Below are positions 60,101 through 64,000 of a DNA stretch of 64,000 bases, in pieces. Source of the stretch: Petrosia ficiformis (Eukaryota; Porifera; Demospongiae; Haplosclerida; Petrosiidae). Every line of letters begins with the position of its first letter. The stretch's first letter is position 1. Both the position numbers and the translations under genes were made by a program. The stretch is from positions 48,958,896-49,022,895 of the forward strand of contig OX345636.1 in assembly GCA_947044365.1 (NCBI GenBank), given 5' to 3'. The notes beneath the pieces were generated by a model. It made no database searches and was not told the DNA's origin. It worked only from the letters and a program-made list of their open reading frames with translations.

Positions 60101-62162
60101 GAAACACATGGTGAGGTGCATTGGGATTGTACACTCTACGCAGTCCTCTAATATACACCCTCGAGATATCTGTTTATAAGAGAGCACATGAAAATAACAT
60201 TATTAGGCTGAACCACAAATTTTGTACACAACCATATCAGGAGCTTACAAGTGCTATGAAGCGCTGTAAATGAGCATCAAATTCAGTGTATTTTTGAATC
60301 CATCGGTTGACAAATGACCTGTTTTGTGAATTTCCTTATATGGAAAATAAAATTACCGGTCAAGTAGTGATAAAAACTCCAAAACCCACAATTTGGTCAC
60401 AAATGCTATATGGAAGAAAGTTGGAGGTGTTTTTCAACAACAGTTTGATGCTCTTTCGTAGTGTTTTGTGGTGGTCATAAACTCCTGCCCATATTTTGTT
60501 ATTGAAAGAATACAAATTTAAATAATGATTTATTTTATAAAGAATTCTGTTGTTCCTAGGGGATGATGGGTAATAATAATTCATGTATATATAAATTAAA
60601 ATTGTAATTCTGAACCGAGTAAAAGATTTATAGTCTAAACATGTTACTAACCAAGATGCCTTGTTAACTTTTCCTCAGAAAATGTGCAGTGCCTTCTCAG
60701 GCCGGGAGTCACAGAAGAAGCAGCATGTCAAGCACTGAAAGACACTAACAATGATGTGGATGAAGCACGAAAACTGTTGATGGTTCGTTGGCATATTATC
60801 ATTTATTAATATGCATTATTATGATTATATAGTAAGATGGATGGGAATTGCGTTTAATGAACCATAAAGGAGTAAATGCCACTTCCATTGTGTGATTTCT
60901 TGAACTGTATGTGCAGTTGTTGCAATTTATAATATAAATTAGCAATTGATTTGATCACAAATATTTGGGGGAAAACCTTTTTTGAAATTAGGTTTCATAT
61001 ACTACATTCTGTAGGATAATAAGTGTGCCTGAATAGTGATACATCCCACTTGCTTCACTACATTTTACACTCCTACATTGTAATACTATTACTGAAAATG
61101 TTAGTGTCATAATCTTCATTTGATTATGATATCAGAACTGGTGAATTACGCTATATATGAATGCATATAATTTGTACATGTCAGTCAGTCAGAGACACAT
61201 GTACATCATCATACTTATAATGACAGCTATAGCTGAGAGAACAATATGTGATGAGGAGGCTGAAGTCATATTTGCAGTAAAGAATGTCTCTGAACCAAAC
61301 ACTTGCATTAATTTTTATTATTTGTATGTACATAGTTTAGACTTGCCAATCATTGCTTTATCATTTACTTGATTTAATCTTTAATACAGTAATAAATCTG
61401 TGGATGAAGCACTCTCACCTTCACCCTTCCTATACCTATAATAAATATACTCACCAAATGCAGTTGCATGTGTAGTATAAACCTTCTCTCTCTTTGTATG
61501 TTGTTATCAGTGTGAATGAAGAAGAAGAAACAAAAAGAAGATAATTAGTGATTTTGTGGAGTTTCAAGTCTAATAGATTTATGAGTGTTTTCTAATGGTA
61601 TAAAATTGAGAAACCTTAAGCCTACTATATCCACTAAATTTTTAAAGACTTGGATTTAGCATGCATTAATTTTAGTGAATTTCTGATCCTTGCCTAATAT
61701 GCCTAATAACAATGATCACAAAATTAATATATTTTTTATAGTGTACCAATTTTAAGTGATTATTACATTAGTCACTAAAATCACTTAAATTTGTACATAA
61801 TCACCCGTAAAAAAATTGCACTGTTACAATAAAAAATATGTTCTACATTAAAATTTTTATATTTTGCGTTAGTATCATAGTCATTAAAAAATAGTCGCCA
61901 TATATCATAATTTGTGTTAAAGGTTGTAAGATATGCTTCTATGAATCCAAGCTTTGTTAACAAAACAGAAAAAGTAAAGAAAGAATACATGTATAATCAG
62001 TACAAACGCTTGGTGATATCCCCATTCCCTACATAGAAACAGGTTATTTTATGGTGAAACAATGGTATCATGTATATATTTAATTACAGACAAAGATTGA
62101 AACTAGTGATCCTTCCAGTACTAATCCACAGAATACAATATCAGATCCTCAAGCTGTTGGAG
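15512..62162 (+). CDS. J-domain (DnaJ/Hsp40) and UBA-domain protein, partial, 27 exons
   Basis: Likely an Hsp70 co-chaperone that also binds ubiquitin. Exons with agreeing phases and no stop: 15512-15600, 17421-17530, 22016-22069, 23432-23462, 23545-23672, 23790-23889, 24314-24387, 24865-24901, 26223-26279, 29044-29123, 31308-31353, 33122-33166, 34047-34114, 39980-40016, 40959-40991, 41767-41823, 43456-43494, 44622-44660, 45793-45831, 45963-46001, 47975-48031, 52619-52657, 54439-54495, 56027-56065, 58729-58787, 60679-60782, 62090-62162. This gives 543 codons plus one base. Residues 11-77 form the J domain, with HPD at 39-41. Residues 96-140 hold an acidic/aromatic segment. Residues of about 170-484 are the repeated A/B/C exon modules. 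Residues 486-519 are UBA-like. No Gly/Phe region, zinc fingers, membrane segment or signal peptide was seen. The 3' end is missing; a possible next exon is 62297-62324. The J domain is very sure. The use of every microexon in mRNA is inferred from splice sites and phase. Confidence 0.8.
16870..17063. repeat. Direct repeat of about 77 bp inside intron 1
   Basis: A stretch of TATA-rich sequence followed by 'CATTGGTAG(A/G)TGGCTTGCTAGG' and 'ATTATAACACG(T)TTTTAAATC' occurs twice in direct orientation (about 16870-16945 and 16986-17063). Confidence 0.75.
17421..17530 (+). CDS. J-UBA gene exon 2 (HPD loop, helix III)
   Basis: Encodes [16 protein letters not shown] followed by [17 protein letters not shown]. 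The HPD tripeptide that stimulates Hsp70 ATPase is intact. The acceptor is TTGTCTTAG and the donor GTAAGT, ending in phase 1. Confidence 0.92.
18226..18412. repeat. Dispersed repeat 'TTATTTGGC..GCACAGTTCTC', copy 2
   Basis: Same block order as 5022-5206. It lies in intron 2 of the J-UBA gene and is non-coding. Confidence 0.6.
18948..19175. repeat. Dispersed repeat 'GATGGCACTAGTGTCT' family
   Basis: Contains ATCCCTATAATTGCTTTGCRA, ATTGCTGATGGCACTAGTGT and 'ACTGAAGTACTCCTTCAAG'. Related copies lie at 42287-42480 (plus) and about 38780-39010 (minus), with a partial copy at about 22270-22480. There is a small frame in each but no shared reading frame. Class unknown. Confidence 0.55.
19636..20285. 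mobile_element. Dispersed element with TATGTAGGG / CCTACAT ends
   Basis: Begins TATGTAGGGATGGGCC and ends CACTTCCACATAACAATCCTA, an imperfect inverted repeat of TAGG(G)ATTGTTATG. Interior blocks (AAGTGATCAGCTGAAATCT; GTTAGTGAAAGAGAATAGTC; TTCCACATAACAA) recur at 46567-47775 and 53214-54244. No coding frame. Confidence 0.55.
22016..22069 (+). CDS. J-UBA gene exon 3 (end of J domain)
   Basis: Encodes [17 protein letters not shown], the usual 'xxRxxYDxxG' end of a J domain, in the phase required by exon 2. The donor is GTGAGT. Confidence 0.88.
23432..23889 (+). CDS. J-UBA gene exons 4-6 (acidic linker)
   Basis: Three exons (23432-23462, 23545-23672, 23790-23889) separated by introns of 82 and 117 bp. 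They encode NKYQFSEAT, then [16 protein letters not shown] with a Lys/Glu-rich helix, then a Ser/Asn/Pro-rich stretch. All junctions are in phase. The aromatic FEEFEKWF segment is the only candidate structured piece between the J domain and the repeated exons. Confidence 0.8.
24314..26279 (+). CDS. J-UBA gene exons 7-9: first A-B-C exon module
   Basis: Exon A 24314-24387 ends VNTSPDAK. Exon B 24865-24901 encodes [12 protein letters not shown] across the junction. Exon C 26223-26279 encodes [18 protein letters not shown]. The lengths 74, 37 and 57 sum to a multiple of three. B and C have recognisable homologues in the two later modules. Confidence 0.75.
25105..25390. repeat. Dispersed repeat family R1, copy 2
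   Basis: Shares with 6444-6800 the blocks GCCATCCCTAT..TTGCTT, GTTAAGGAAGTTGTGTTATTC, TTAATTAATGGCATGGCAC and CAGGCCAGCAGGAAGAA. It lies in an intron of the J-UBA gene (after exon 8). Confidence 0.6.
27950..28260 (-). pseudogene. Ty3/Gypsy reverse transcriptase fragment, decayed
   Basis: On the minus strand a broken frame reads [31 protein letters not shown], then after a stop [14 protein letters not shown] and QKPEKIAAI. This is the conserved stretch downstream of the Gypsy RT active site (KAGVTLN..K, FLGHxIxxxGI, P.K..AI). Several stops and a frame change show it is dead. It lies in the intron between exons 9 and 10 of the J-UBA gene, in antisense orientation. Confidence 0.75.
29044..33166 (+). 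CDS. J-UBA gene exons 10-12: second A-B-C module
   Basis: Exon A 29044-29123 begins [13 protein letters not shown]. Exon B 31308-31353 encodes [16 protein letters not shown]. Exon C 33122-33166 encodes [14 protein letters not shown]. Phases repeat exactly as in the first module. C is 45 bp rather than 57 bp. The donor of exon 12 is GTTAAA, weaker than the rest. Confidence 0.72.
29475..29585. repeat. Fold-back hairpin, 40-bp arms, left of Crypton-like fragment
   Basis: Arms 29475-29514 and 29544-29585 pair nearly perfectly (TTATCACGC..CGAGTGCTGTATGACATTT). The apex reads CCGAGGGCCGTAGGGCCGAG. The arm motif is shared with the hairpin at 12214-12315. Confidence 0.8.
29590..30222 (+). mobile_element. 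TIR element carrying Crypton-derived (KIAA1958/QRICH1-like) ORF fragment
   Basis: The ends ATATGTCATGATGAAGCCAC and the complement of GTGGCTTCATCATGATATAT form a terminal inverted repeat of about 23 bp. Inside, 29777-30022 (+) reads [20 protein letters not shown], then [20 protein letters not shown]. This resembles the N-terminal region of Crypton-derived recombinase-like proteins (family knowledge). An upstream frame beginning [11 protein letters not shown] is interrupted by a stop and frameshift. The catalytic recombinase domain is absent, so this is a non-autonomous or dead copy. Confidence 0.55.
30232..30328. repeat. Fold-back hairpin right of the Crypton-like fragment
   Basis: GGGTTATACGCCTATTTGG...GGGATTCATGCTAT (30232-30266) opposes ATAGCATGAATCCTGTCAAA (from 30299). 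With 29475-29585 it flanks the TIR element on both sides. Confidence 0.65.
31426..31505. repeat. (AT)n tract
   Basis: AT dinucleotide-rich sequence immediately left of a repeat sharing 'GCTAACAGCCACATCAAAG' with the TIR elements at 2171 and 5239. Confidence 0.8.
31715..31854. repeat. Fold-back hairpin, 38-bp arms
   Basis: Arms 31715-31753 and 31817-31854 pair (ATGGCTTCTCGG..GTATCAGCAATATCAG). The apex contains GCAGCCCTCGGCTTCGCCTC. The outer arm GGCTTCKMGGTGT matches the hairpins at 2552 and 5597. Confidence 0.8.
34047..41823 (+). CDS. J-UBA gene exons 13-16: third module plus an extra microexon
   Basis: Exon A 34047-34114 begins [10 protein letters not shown]. Exon B 39980-40016 encodes [12 protein letters not shown]. 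An extra 33-bp phase-2/2 exon at 40959-40991 encodes [10 protein letters not shown]. Exon C 41767-41823 encodes [18 protein letters not shown]. The 5.9-kb intron between A and B holds the RPA-like frame and the hAT remnant. Confidence 0.72.
34809..34860. repeat. (GT)n and (CTGT)n microsatellite
   Basis: A run of GT dinucleotides followed by CTGT repeats. It makes a His-Thr open frame on the opposite strand that is an artefact. Confidence 0.9.
35103..35681 (+). pseudogene. RPA-like OB-fold ORF fragments
   Basis: From 35103 the frame reads [56 protein letters not shown], with a stop at 35379-35381. 'DATGxxxVTLWE...VGKxYxLxxxxVKEFNxxxxLST' is the signature of RPA1-type OB folds. A second frame (35400-35681) reads [20 protein letters not shown] and has paired cysteines, consistent with the start of the zinc-bearing C-terminal OB fold. 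The two parts are separated by a stop and frame change. It is intronless and lies inside the intron between exons 13 and 14 of the J-UBA gene. It is probably part of a mobile element or a retrocopy; no helicase was found beside it. Confidence 0.55.
36058..36340. repeat. Dispersed repeat family R1, copy 3, with (AT)n inside
   Basis: Contains TGGCCATCCCTATAATTGC, the (AT)n tract 36112-36187, then GGCTCGGTCAATTAATTGGC and GAGCTACAGACCAGCCAGGA. The block order is the same as in copies 1 and 2. Confidence 0.6.
36553..38689 (-). pseudogene. hAT transposase (TTF-type zinc finger), decayed, 5' end preserved
   Basis: On the minus strand the start is at 38580 ([18 protein letters not shown], the usual hAT opening). 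An acidic exon follows ([13 protein letters not shown]). The main frame 38270-37638 holds a TTF-type zinc-finger region ([31 protein letters not shown]) and then DGAGNM. Next come [14 protein letters not shown] (about 37.5 kb) and the C-terminal dimerisation region [20 protein letters not shown] plus DRFNALVLM (about 36.7 kb). Frame changes, an internal deletion before DGAGNM and stops show decay. The 5' terminus CAGTGGCGGATCTAGGGGGG (complement, ending at 38689) is a typical hAT inverted repeat. The matching 3' end was not found, so that side is probably truncated. Confidence 0.8.
40602..40905. mobile_element. MITE, CCGTATTTCC ends, TA duplication
   Basis: The left CCGTATTTCCACGAAGAATAC and right (complement) CCGTGTTTCCTCGAATAGTAC ends are inverted repeats flanked by TA on both sides. 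The interior repeats 'AATAGTACCTGCCCTCAA' several times. No coding frame. Confidence 0.75.
41019..41192. mobile_element. Short MITE of the TAGTGTTG family
   Basis: Begins TAGTGTTGTTTTAGTT and ends AGAACACTA. The interior is made of TAACTAAAAC-type words like the element 3931-4979. No 8-bp target duplication is evident, so it may be truncated. Confidence 0.5.
43456..43494 (+). CDS. J-UBA C-type microexon, 39 bp, copy 1
   Basis: Encodes [12 protein letters not shown] with split codons at both ends (phase 2/2). The acceptor is CAACCAACAG and the donor GTAAAT. It is homologous in its last residues to the C exons ending HDLF or HDIL. Confidence 0.65.
44622..44660 (+). CDS. J-UBA C-type microexon, copy 2
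   Basis: Encodes [12 protein letters not shown]. It differs from copy 1 by D-I to E-V and keeps both splice sites and phase. Confidence 0.63.
45793..45831 (+). CDS. J-UBA C-type microexon, copy 3
   Basis: Encodes [12 protein letters not shown]. Splice sites are intact. Confidence 0.62.
45963..46001 (+). CDS. J-UBA C-type microexon, copy 4
   Basis: Encodes [12 protein letters not shown]. It lies only 131 bp after copy 3 because about 170 bp around the exon is locally duplicated. Confidence 0.62.
46567..47775. mobile_element. TATGTAGGG-ended element, copy in duplication 1
   Basis: Begins TATGTAGGGATAGCCCG and ends CACATAACAACCCTACAT. The interior has two copies of 'AATCGAARCAAGAATAAT'. A facing end in opposite orientation (TTATGTACAGTTGTTATGTG) lies at about 47815, so two elements abut tail to tail. 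Confidence 0.55.
47975..48031 (+). CDS. J-UBA C-type exon, 57 bp, copy a
   Basis: Encodes [18 protein letters not shown], phase 2/2, with donor GTAGAT. It is paralogous to 54439-54495. Confidence 0.63.
48669..48672. other. Target-site duplication ATAT, left
   Basis: Single occurrence in the empty paralogue (55539-55542) and duplicated around the element. Confidence 0.85.
48673..52142 (+). mobile_element. Complete 3470-bp DNA transposon with TIRs and ATAT TSD
   Basis: The left end GTGACCTAATTTGCGAAAAC and following CACACACTTTG are inverted at the right end (CAAAGTGTGTGG..., CCAAATTAGGTCAC). ATAT lies on both sides (48669-48672 and 52143-52146). The paralogous duplicated segment at 55531-55555 has the same flanks with a single ATAT and no insert, which fixes the boundaries. 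The body encodes one intact multi-exon gene. The superfamily is not certain. A 4-bp duplication with this kind of transposase is compatible with a Sola-like group, but I could not test that. Confidence 0.9.
49049..51668 (+). CDS. DUF7869-like DDE-type transposase, nine exons, 715 aa
   Basis: Exons: 49049-49166, 49232-49315, 49370-49704, 49763-49857, 49922-50297, 50362-50553, 50608-50743, 50799-50926, 50985-51668. All introns are 54-65 bp and all phases agree. The total is 716 codons with stop. The N-terminus is acidic. A central region has [20 protein letters not shown] and a cysteine cluster, DLCLQCQ. The C-terminal half has D396 in SFDYAQQ, D475 in [12 protein letters not shown], and D517 in [15 protein letters not shown]. 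These are candidates for a metal-binding DDD triad of an RNase H-like fold (inference from family pattern). Residues 691-704 form a CCHC zinc knuckle (C-x2-C-x4-H-x4-C). No lesion was found, so the element may be recently active. It is nested in the intron between exons 47975-48031 and 52619-52657 of the J-UBA gene, in the same orientation. Confidence 0.88.
52143..52146. other. Target-site duplication ATAT, right
   Basis: Followed by TAGAATTGTTTTTGG, exactly as in the empty site near 55543. Confidence 0.85.
52619..52657 (+). CDS. J-UBA C-type microexon, copy 5
   Basis: Encodes [12 protein letters not shown], identical in protein to copy 1. It lies just downstream of the inserted DUF7869-like transposon. 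Confidence 0.63.
53214..54244. mobile_element. TATGTAGGG-ended element, copy in duplication 2
   Basis: Same ends and interior as 46567-47775, with two internal deletions relative to it. It was duplicated along with the surrounding segment, not inserted independently. Confidence 0.55.
54439..54495 (+). CDS. J-UBA C-type exon, 57 bp, copy b
   Basis: Encodes [18 protein letters not shown]. It differs from 47975-48031 by three residues and keeps the frame. Confidence 0.63.
55194..55497. mobile_element. GC-rich insertion in duplication copy 2
   Basis: The paralogue at about 48630 passes directly from 'CTACACCC' to 'CAGTTTTCTAGG', whereas about 300 bp intervenes here. The insert has GGGCGGCGAGGGGGCTGCAC and CCCC-rich runs, unlike the AT-rich surroundings. 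It ends near the hairpin ATGTCACATTTTTGTGACAT. No coding frame is recognised. Confidence 0.65.
56027..56065 (+). CDS. J-UBA C-type microexon, copy 6
   Basis: Encodes [12 protein letters not shown] and begins with T rather than G, giving Ser instead of Arg at the junction. Splice sites are intact. Confidence 0.6.
56903..57421. mobile_element. hAT MITE with perfect 8-bp TSD CTAGCTTC
   Basis: The terminal repeats TAGTGTTGTTCCAGTTCT and its exact complement bound a 519-bp element. CTAGCTTC occurs immediately outside at both ends (56895-56902, 57422-57429). The interior is composed of degenerate AGTTCCAGTTCTAG words, so open frames in it (Ser-rich) are artefacts. Confidence 0.93.
57430..58728. 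other. Intron sequence, no gene seen
   Basis: Intron between exons 24 and 25 of the J-UBA gene downstream of the MITE. No recognised element. Confidence 0.4.
58729..58787 (+). CDS. J-UBA gene exon 25 (A-type)
   Basis: Encodes [20 protein letters not shown]. It enters in phase 2 and leaves in phase 1 like the other A exons, after a TTCATTCCTCCAG acceptor that is shared in form with exons 10 and 13. Confidence 0.75.
58873..59030 (-). pseudogene. Ty3/Gypsy integrase C-terminal fragment
   Basis: The minus-strand frame reads [38 protein letters not shown], then [13 protein letters not shown]. This matches the 'F..GD.Vyv..y..gpKWxpg.V....GPxxYxV' pattern at the C-terminus of Gypsy integrases. The frame ends at a stop soon after. 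There is no adjoining pol, so it is a fragment, in antisense orientation within an intron of the J-UBA gene (after exon 25). Confidence 0.7.
59031..60678. other. Intron sequence, no gene seen
   Basis: Rest of the intron between exons 25 and 26. Small minus-strand frames here show no recognisable motif. Confidence 0.4.
60679..60782 (+). CDS. J-UBA gene exon 26 (UBA-like domain)
   Basis: Encodes [20 protein letters not shown] then [12 protein letters not shown]. The pattern 'G(V/F)xxxxAxxAL...xxDVxxAxxxLL' is that of a UBA domain, a three-helix ubiquitin-binding fold. The usual MGF/MGY loop is replaced by PGV. It ends in phase 0 at ATG|GTTCGT. Confidence 0.8.
60783..62089. other. Intron with a dispersed repeat at 61610-61800
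   Basis: 61610-61800 shares 'GCCTACTAT', 'TTTTAGTGAATTTCTGA', 'TGATTATTACATTAGTCRCTAA' with 25905-26070. A short frame after an acceptor-like CAG near 61510 ([10 protein letters not shown] then stop) is out of phase with exon 26, so it was not used. Confidence 0.45.
62090..62162 (+). CDS. J-UBA gene exon 27
   Basis: Encodes [20 protein letters not shown] then QAVG, in phase 0 after exon 26, leaving in phase 1. From the internal CCTTCCAG|TACTAATCC onward it matches an A-type exon start, so an alternative acceptor at 62118 is possible. A candidate following exon, 62297-62324 (DEVIIMNIT), would be in phase. Confidence 0.6.
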
Positions 62163-62989
62163 GTAAACTGATGATAAATTTTGATTTCAATACACCTATA
62201 AACATGGTTTATATATTACATACAGTATGTAATAATAAATGTGTATGTGTCATGTGATAGTTATTACATTCCTATTGGTGTCGTTATTGTATATAGACGA
62301 GGTCATTATTATGAATATCACTGAGTATGTATCGATACACACAAATGGGGTTGGGGGGTGTGGGGGGTTGTAATAACTGTTTTATGATGTGGGAAGCCAG
62401 TGGTATTGAATTTATGGGGCCATTTATACAGCACCAGAATAGTATTTAGGACATGCAAAGCATGACCAAATATTTTGTCACTAATTAATTATCCATGAAG
62501 GCGTGGTCAATCAATTCTGTCGATTAATATGGAAAACAATCATCAGACTTCTCTTCAGTAACTTAATTAAGATGAATTTTGGCTTATACAATAACTCTCA
62601 CTAGCCACATCCTTTGCCAATTGCTTAGTATACATGTATGTATTCCTGGAGCTTGTTTCTGCTGTTTGGGGTTGTTGAAGACCACTAAGAAGCTAACATT
62701 TGCCCCATAGTGCCTGATGTGCACCCCTGGGAAGAAATTAGATCACTGTCATCAGTAATCTAATTTCTTCATAACAACTTACTATGTCACACATGTGGTT
62801 ATAACACCAATCATCAATCATTAAGGCTTTTGAGTGTAGCACTATAGTTCTTTGAGTTTAGGTAGTGAATTAGGTCTGTTAGGAAATTACTCAAGTTATA
62901 GACGATTCAACTAAGGTCAGAGTTTGAGATTAGATATAGAAAACATTGATCCTGACAATGATTCAGAAGACTTCAAGCCACTGAAAGAA

Positions 62990-63775
62990 GAGGAATAATT
63001 TTATCAGGCTCCTTACTTTAAAACTTCGAGGACGAAAATCAGAAACAATGACATGATGATTACTTCTGCTAAAAGATTGAACACTCGTATTCCTAAAGCA
63101 CTGAGGGCTATTTGTAAAAATAACATCAATACAAGATGGGCTCTCTTTAGTATTAAGGGTAGGACAATCAACTAATTTATCATAGACAACTGTTCACAAA
63201 ACAACTTAAAGCTCTGGTTGGCGGCAGATTTGGTTAGAGTATATCCAGTTGAGGTCACCTAGGATACAAAGATGTTGTTCATTCCTATTATTTAATCTAT
63301 ATCACATTCAGCTAAAAGATGCTTGAAAAATCATTTTGTGAAAAGTGTCTATAGGTACTACATATTAGCATAGATCTCTTGCTTCTAGGATATATTTCCA
63401 ACCACAAACTTTCAATTGAATTAGTATTCAGATCAGGTTGAAGGGCAAAACAAAGGGTATTAGGTATTATTAGAATAGCTACACCACCCCCTCTTCTATT
63501 TTGATCTCTTCTAAAAATGCTCATGCCAGCAAGACAAATTTCACTTATACCAATTGTGTCATCTAACCCCATTTCTAAGAGAGTAAGAATATCCAATTTC
63601 TCTTCAAATATCAATAATTTAACGTAATACAAGACTATAAACATTAATACGAAGTGTCCTTTTAGGAGTAAGTACACGATGTTGACTATGAGCAGAATAG
63701 AAGTGGAAATGTTACTGTATGTTAAATTAGAAAGTAACTTTCTTGACAATAATCTTCGGAGCCAGTGTTTGATGT
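62990..63775 (-). pseudogene. LINE (CR1/jockey-like) endonuclease fragment
   Basis: On the minus strand pieces of an APE-type endonuclease run from high to low coordinates: LDILTLLEMGLDDTIGISEI, MSIFRRDQNRRGGGVAILI, IESLWLEIYPRSKRSMLICS followed by TYR, then LCILGDLNWIYSNQ (the GDxN motif) and KESPSCIDVIFTNSPQCF with SNHHVIVSDF. The first catalytic Glu of the usual 'TET' is changed (LLEMGL). SNHH replaces the usual SDHH. The frames are split, so the copy is dead. No reverse transcriptase follows. Confidence 0.7.
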
Positions 63776-64000
63776 TGTAGCAAGGACTACTTCAATTGAA
63801 TTCGATTTGATGCAGTGCTTTGCTGGCGATGGACATAATACAGTAGCAGCTATGTCTAGATATATCTAGTTGTCCCAAGAAGTTTTCTTGAGTCTAGAAA
63901 CAGTATCTGTGAGTGATATAAATTGTCATAACTTTATAACTAAGCAGTTTTAGCAAAAGCCTTTTGTTATTTTAAAGGCTACCAGCTTCTTAAAGCCGTG

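Noticed and set aside
61510..61544. Possible terminal exon [10 protein letters not shown] followed by stop
   Set aside because: It is out of phase with the UBA exon, which ends in phase 0. In phase it would stop after two residues.

Overview
The window looks like nuclear DNA of an AT-rich, intron-rich invertebrate animal. The signs are genes split by phase-consistent GT-AG introns of 54 bp to several kb, long (AT)n tracts, hAT-like and other small inverted-repeat elements, and fragments of Ty3/Gypsy and LINE retroelements. A demosponge is plausible but the sequence does not prove it. I saw no bacterial operons, rRNA, convincing tRNA or CRISPR.

Layout: 1-13.4 kb is mainly repeats: hAT-type MITEs with recognisable target duplications, fold-back hairpins, a near-perfect inverted duplication, a 241-bp tandem repeat and a minisatellite. 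A minus-strand gene is glimpsed through four small phase-matched exons at 5782-6903. At 13599-14834 lies an intronless gene for a 411-residue coiled-coil protein with an N-terminal CxxC...CxxC zinc-ribbon-like motif. Immediately downstream, a single plus-strand gene occupies 15512 to at least 62162. I assembled 27 exons whose phases all agree and which contain no stop. It encodes an N-terminal J domain (DnaJ/Hsp40) with HPD, a long linker and a UBA-like ubiquitin-binding domain, and it probably continues past the window.

The linker of this J-UBA gene is built from serially duplicated small exons. Three exon types, A (ends phase 1), B (ends phase 2) and C (begins and ends phase 2), occur in the order A-B-C three times. 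Type C is then expanded: six near-identical 39-bp microexons and two 57-bp exons lie inside 1.17-kb and about 3.2-kb tandem genomic duplications at 43-56 kb. Its introns also host most of the mobile DNA of the window.

The best mobile element is a complete 3470-bp DNA transposon at 48673-52142. It has terminal inverted repeats beginning GTGACC, a 4-bp ATAT target duplication, and an unoccupied paralogous site at 55539-55542. It carries an apparently intact nine-exon gene for a 715-residue DDE/DDD-like protein resembling the DUF7869-type 'ADNC-GQNKN' family, ending in a CCHC zinc knuckle. Other intronic passengers are a decayed hAT transposase with one preserved end, an RPA-like OB-fold ORF, a fragment like Crypton-derived (KIAA1958/QRICH1/ZMYM-like) proteins flanked by fold-back hairpins, Gypsy RT and integrase scraps, and a LINE endonuclease fragment at the right edge.
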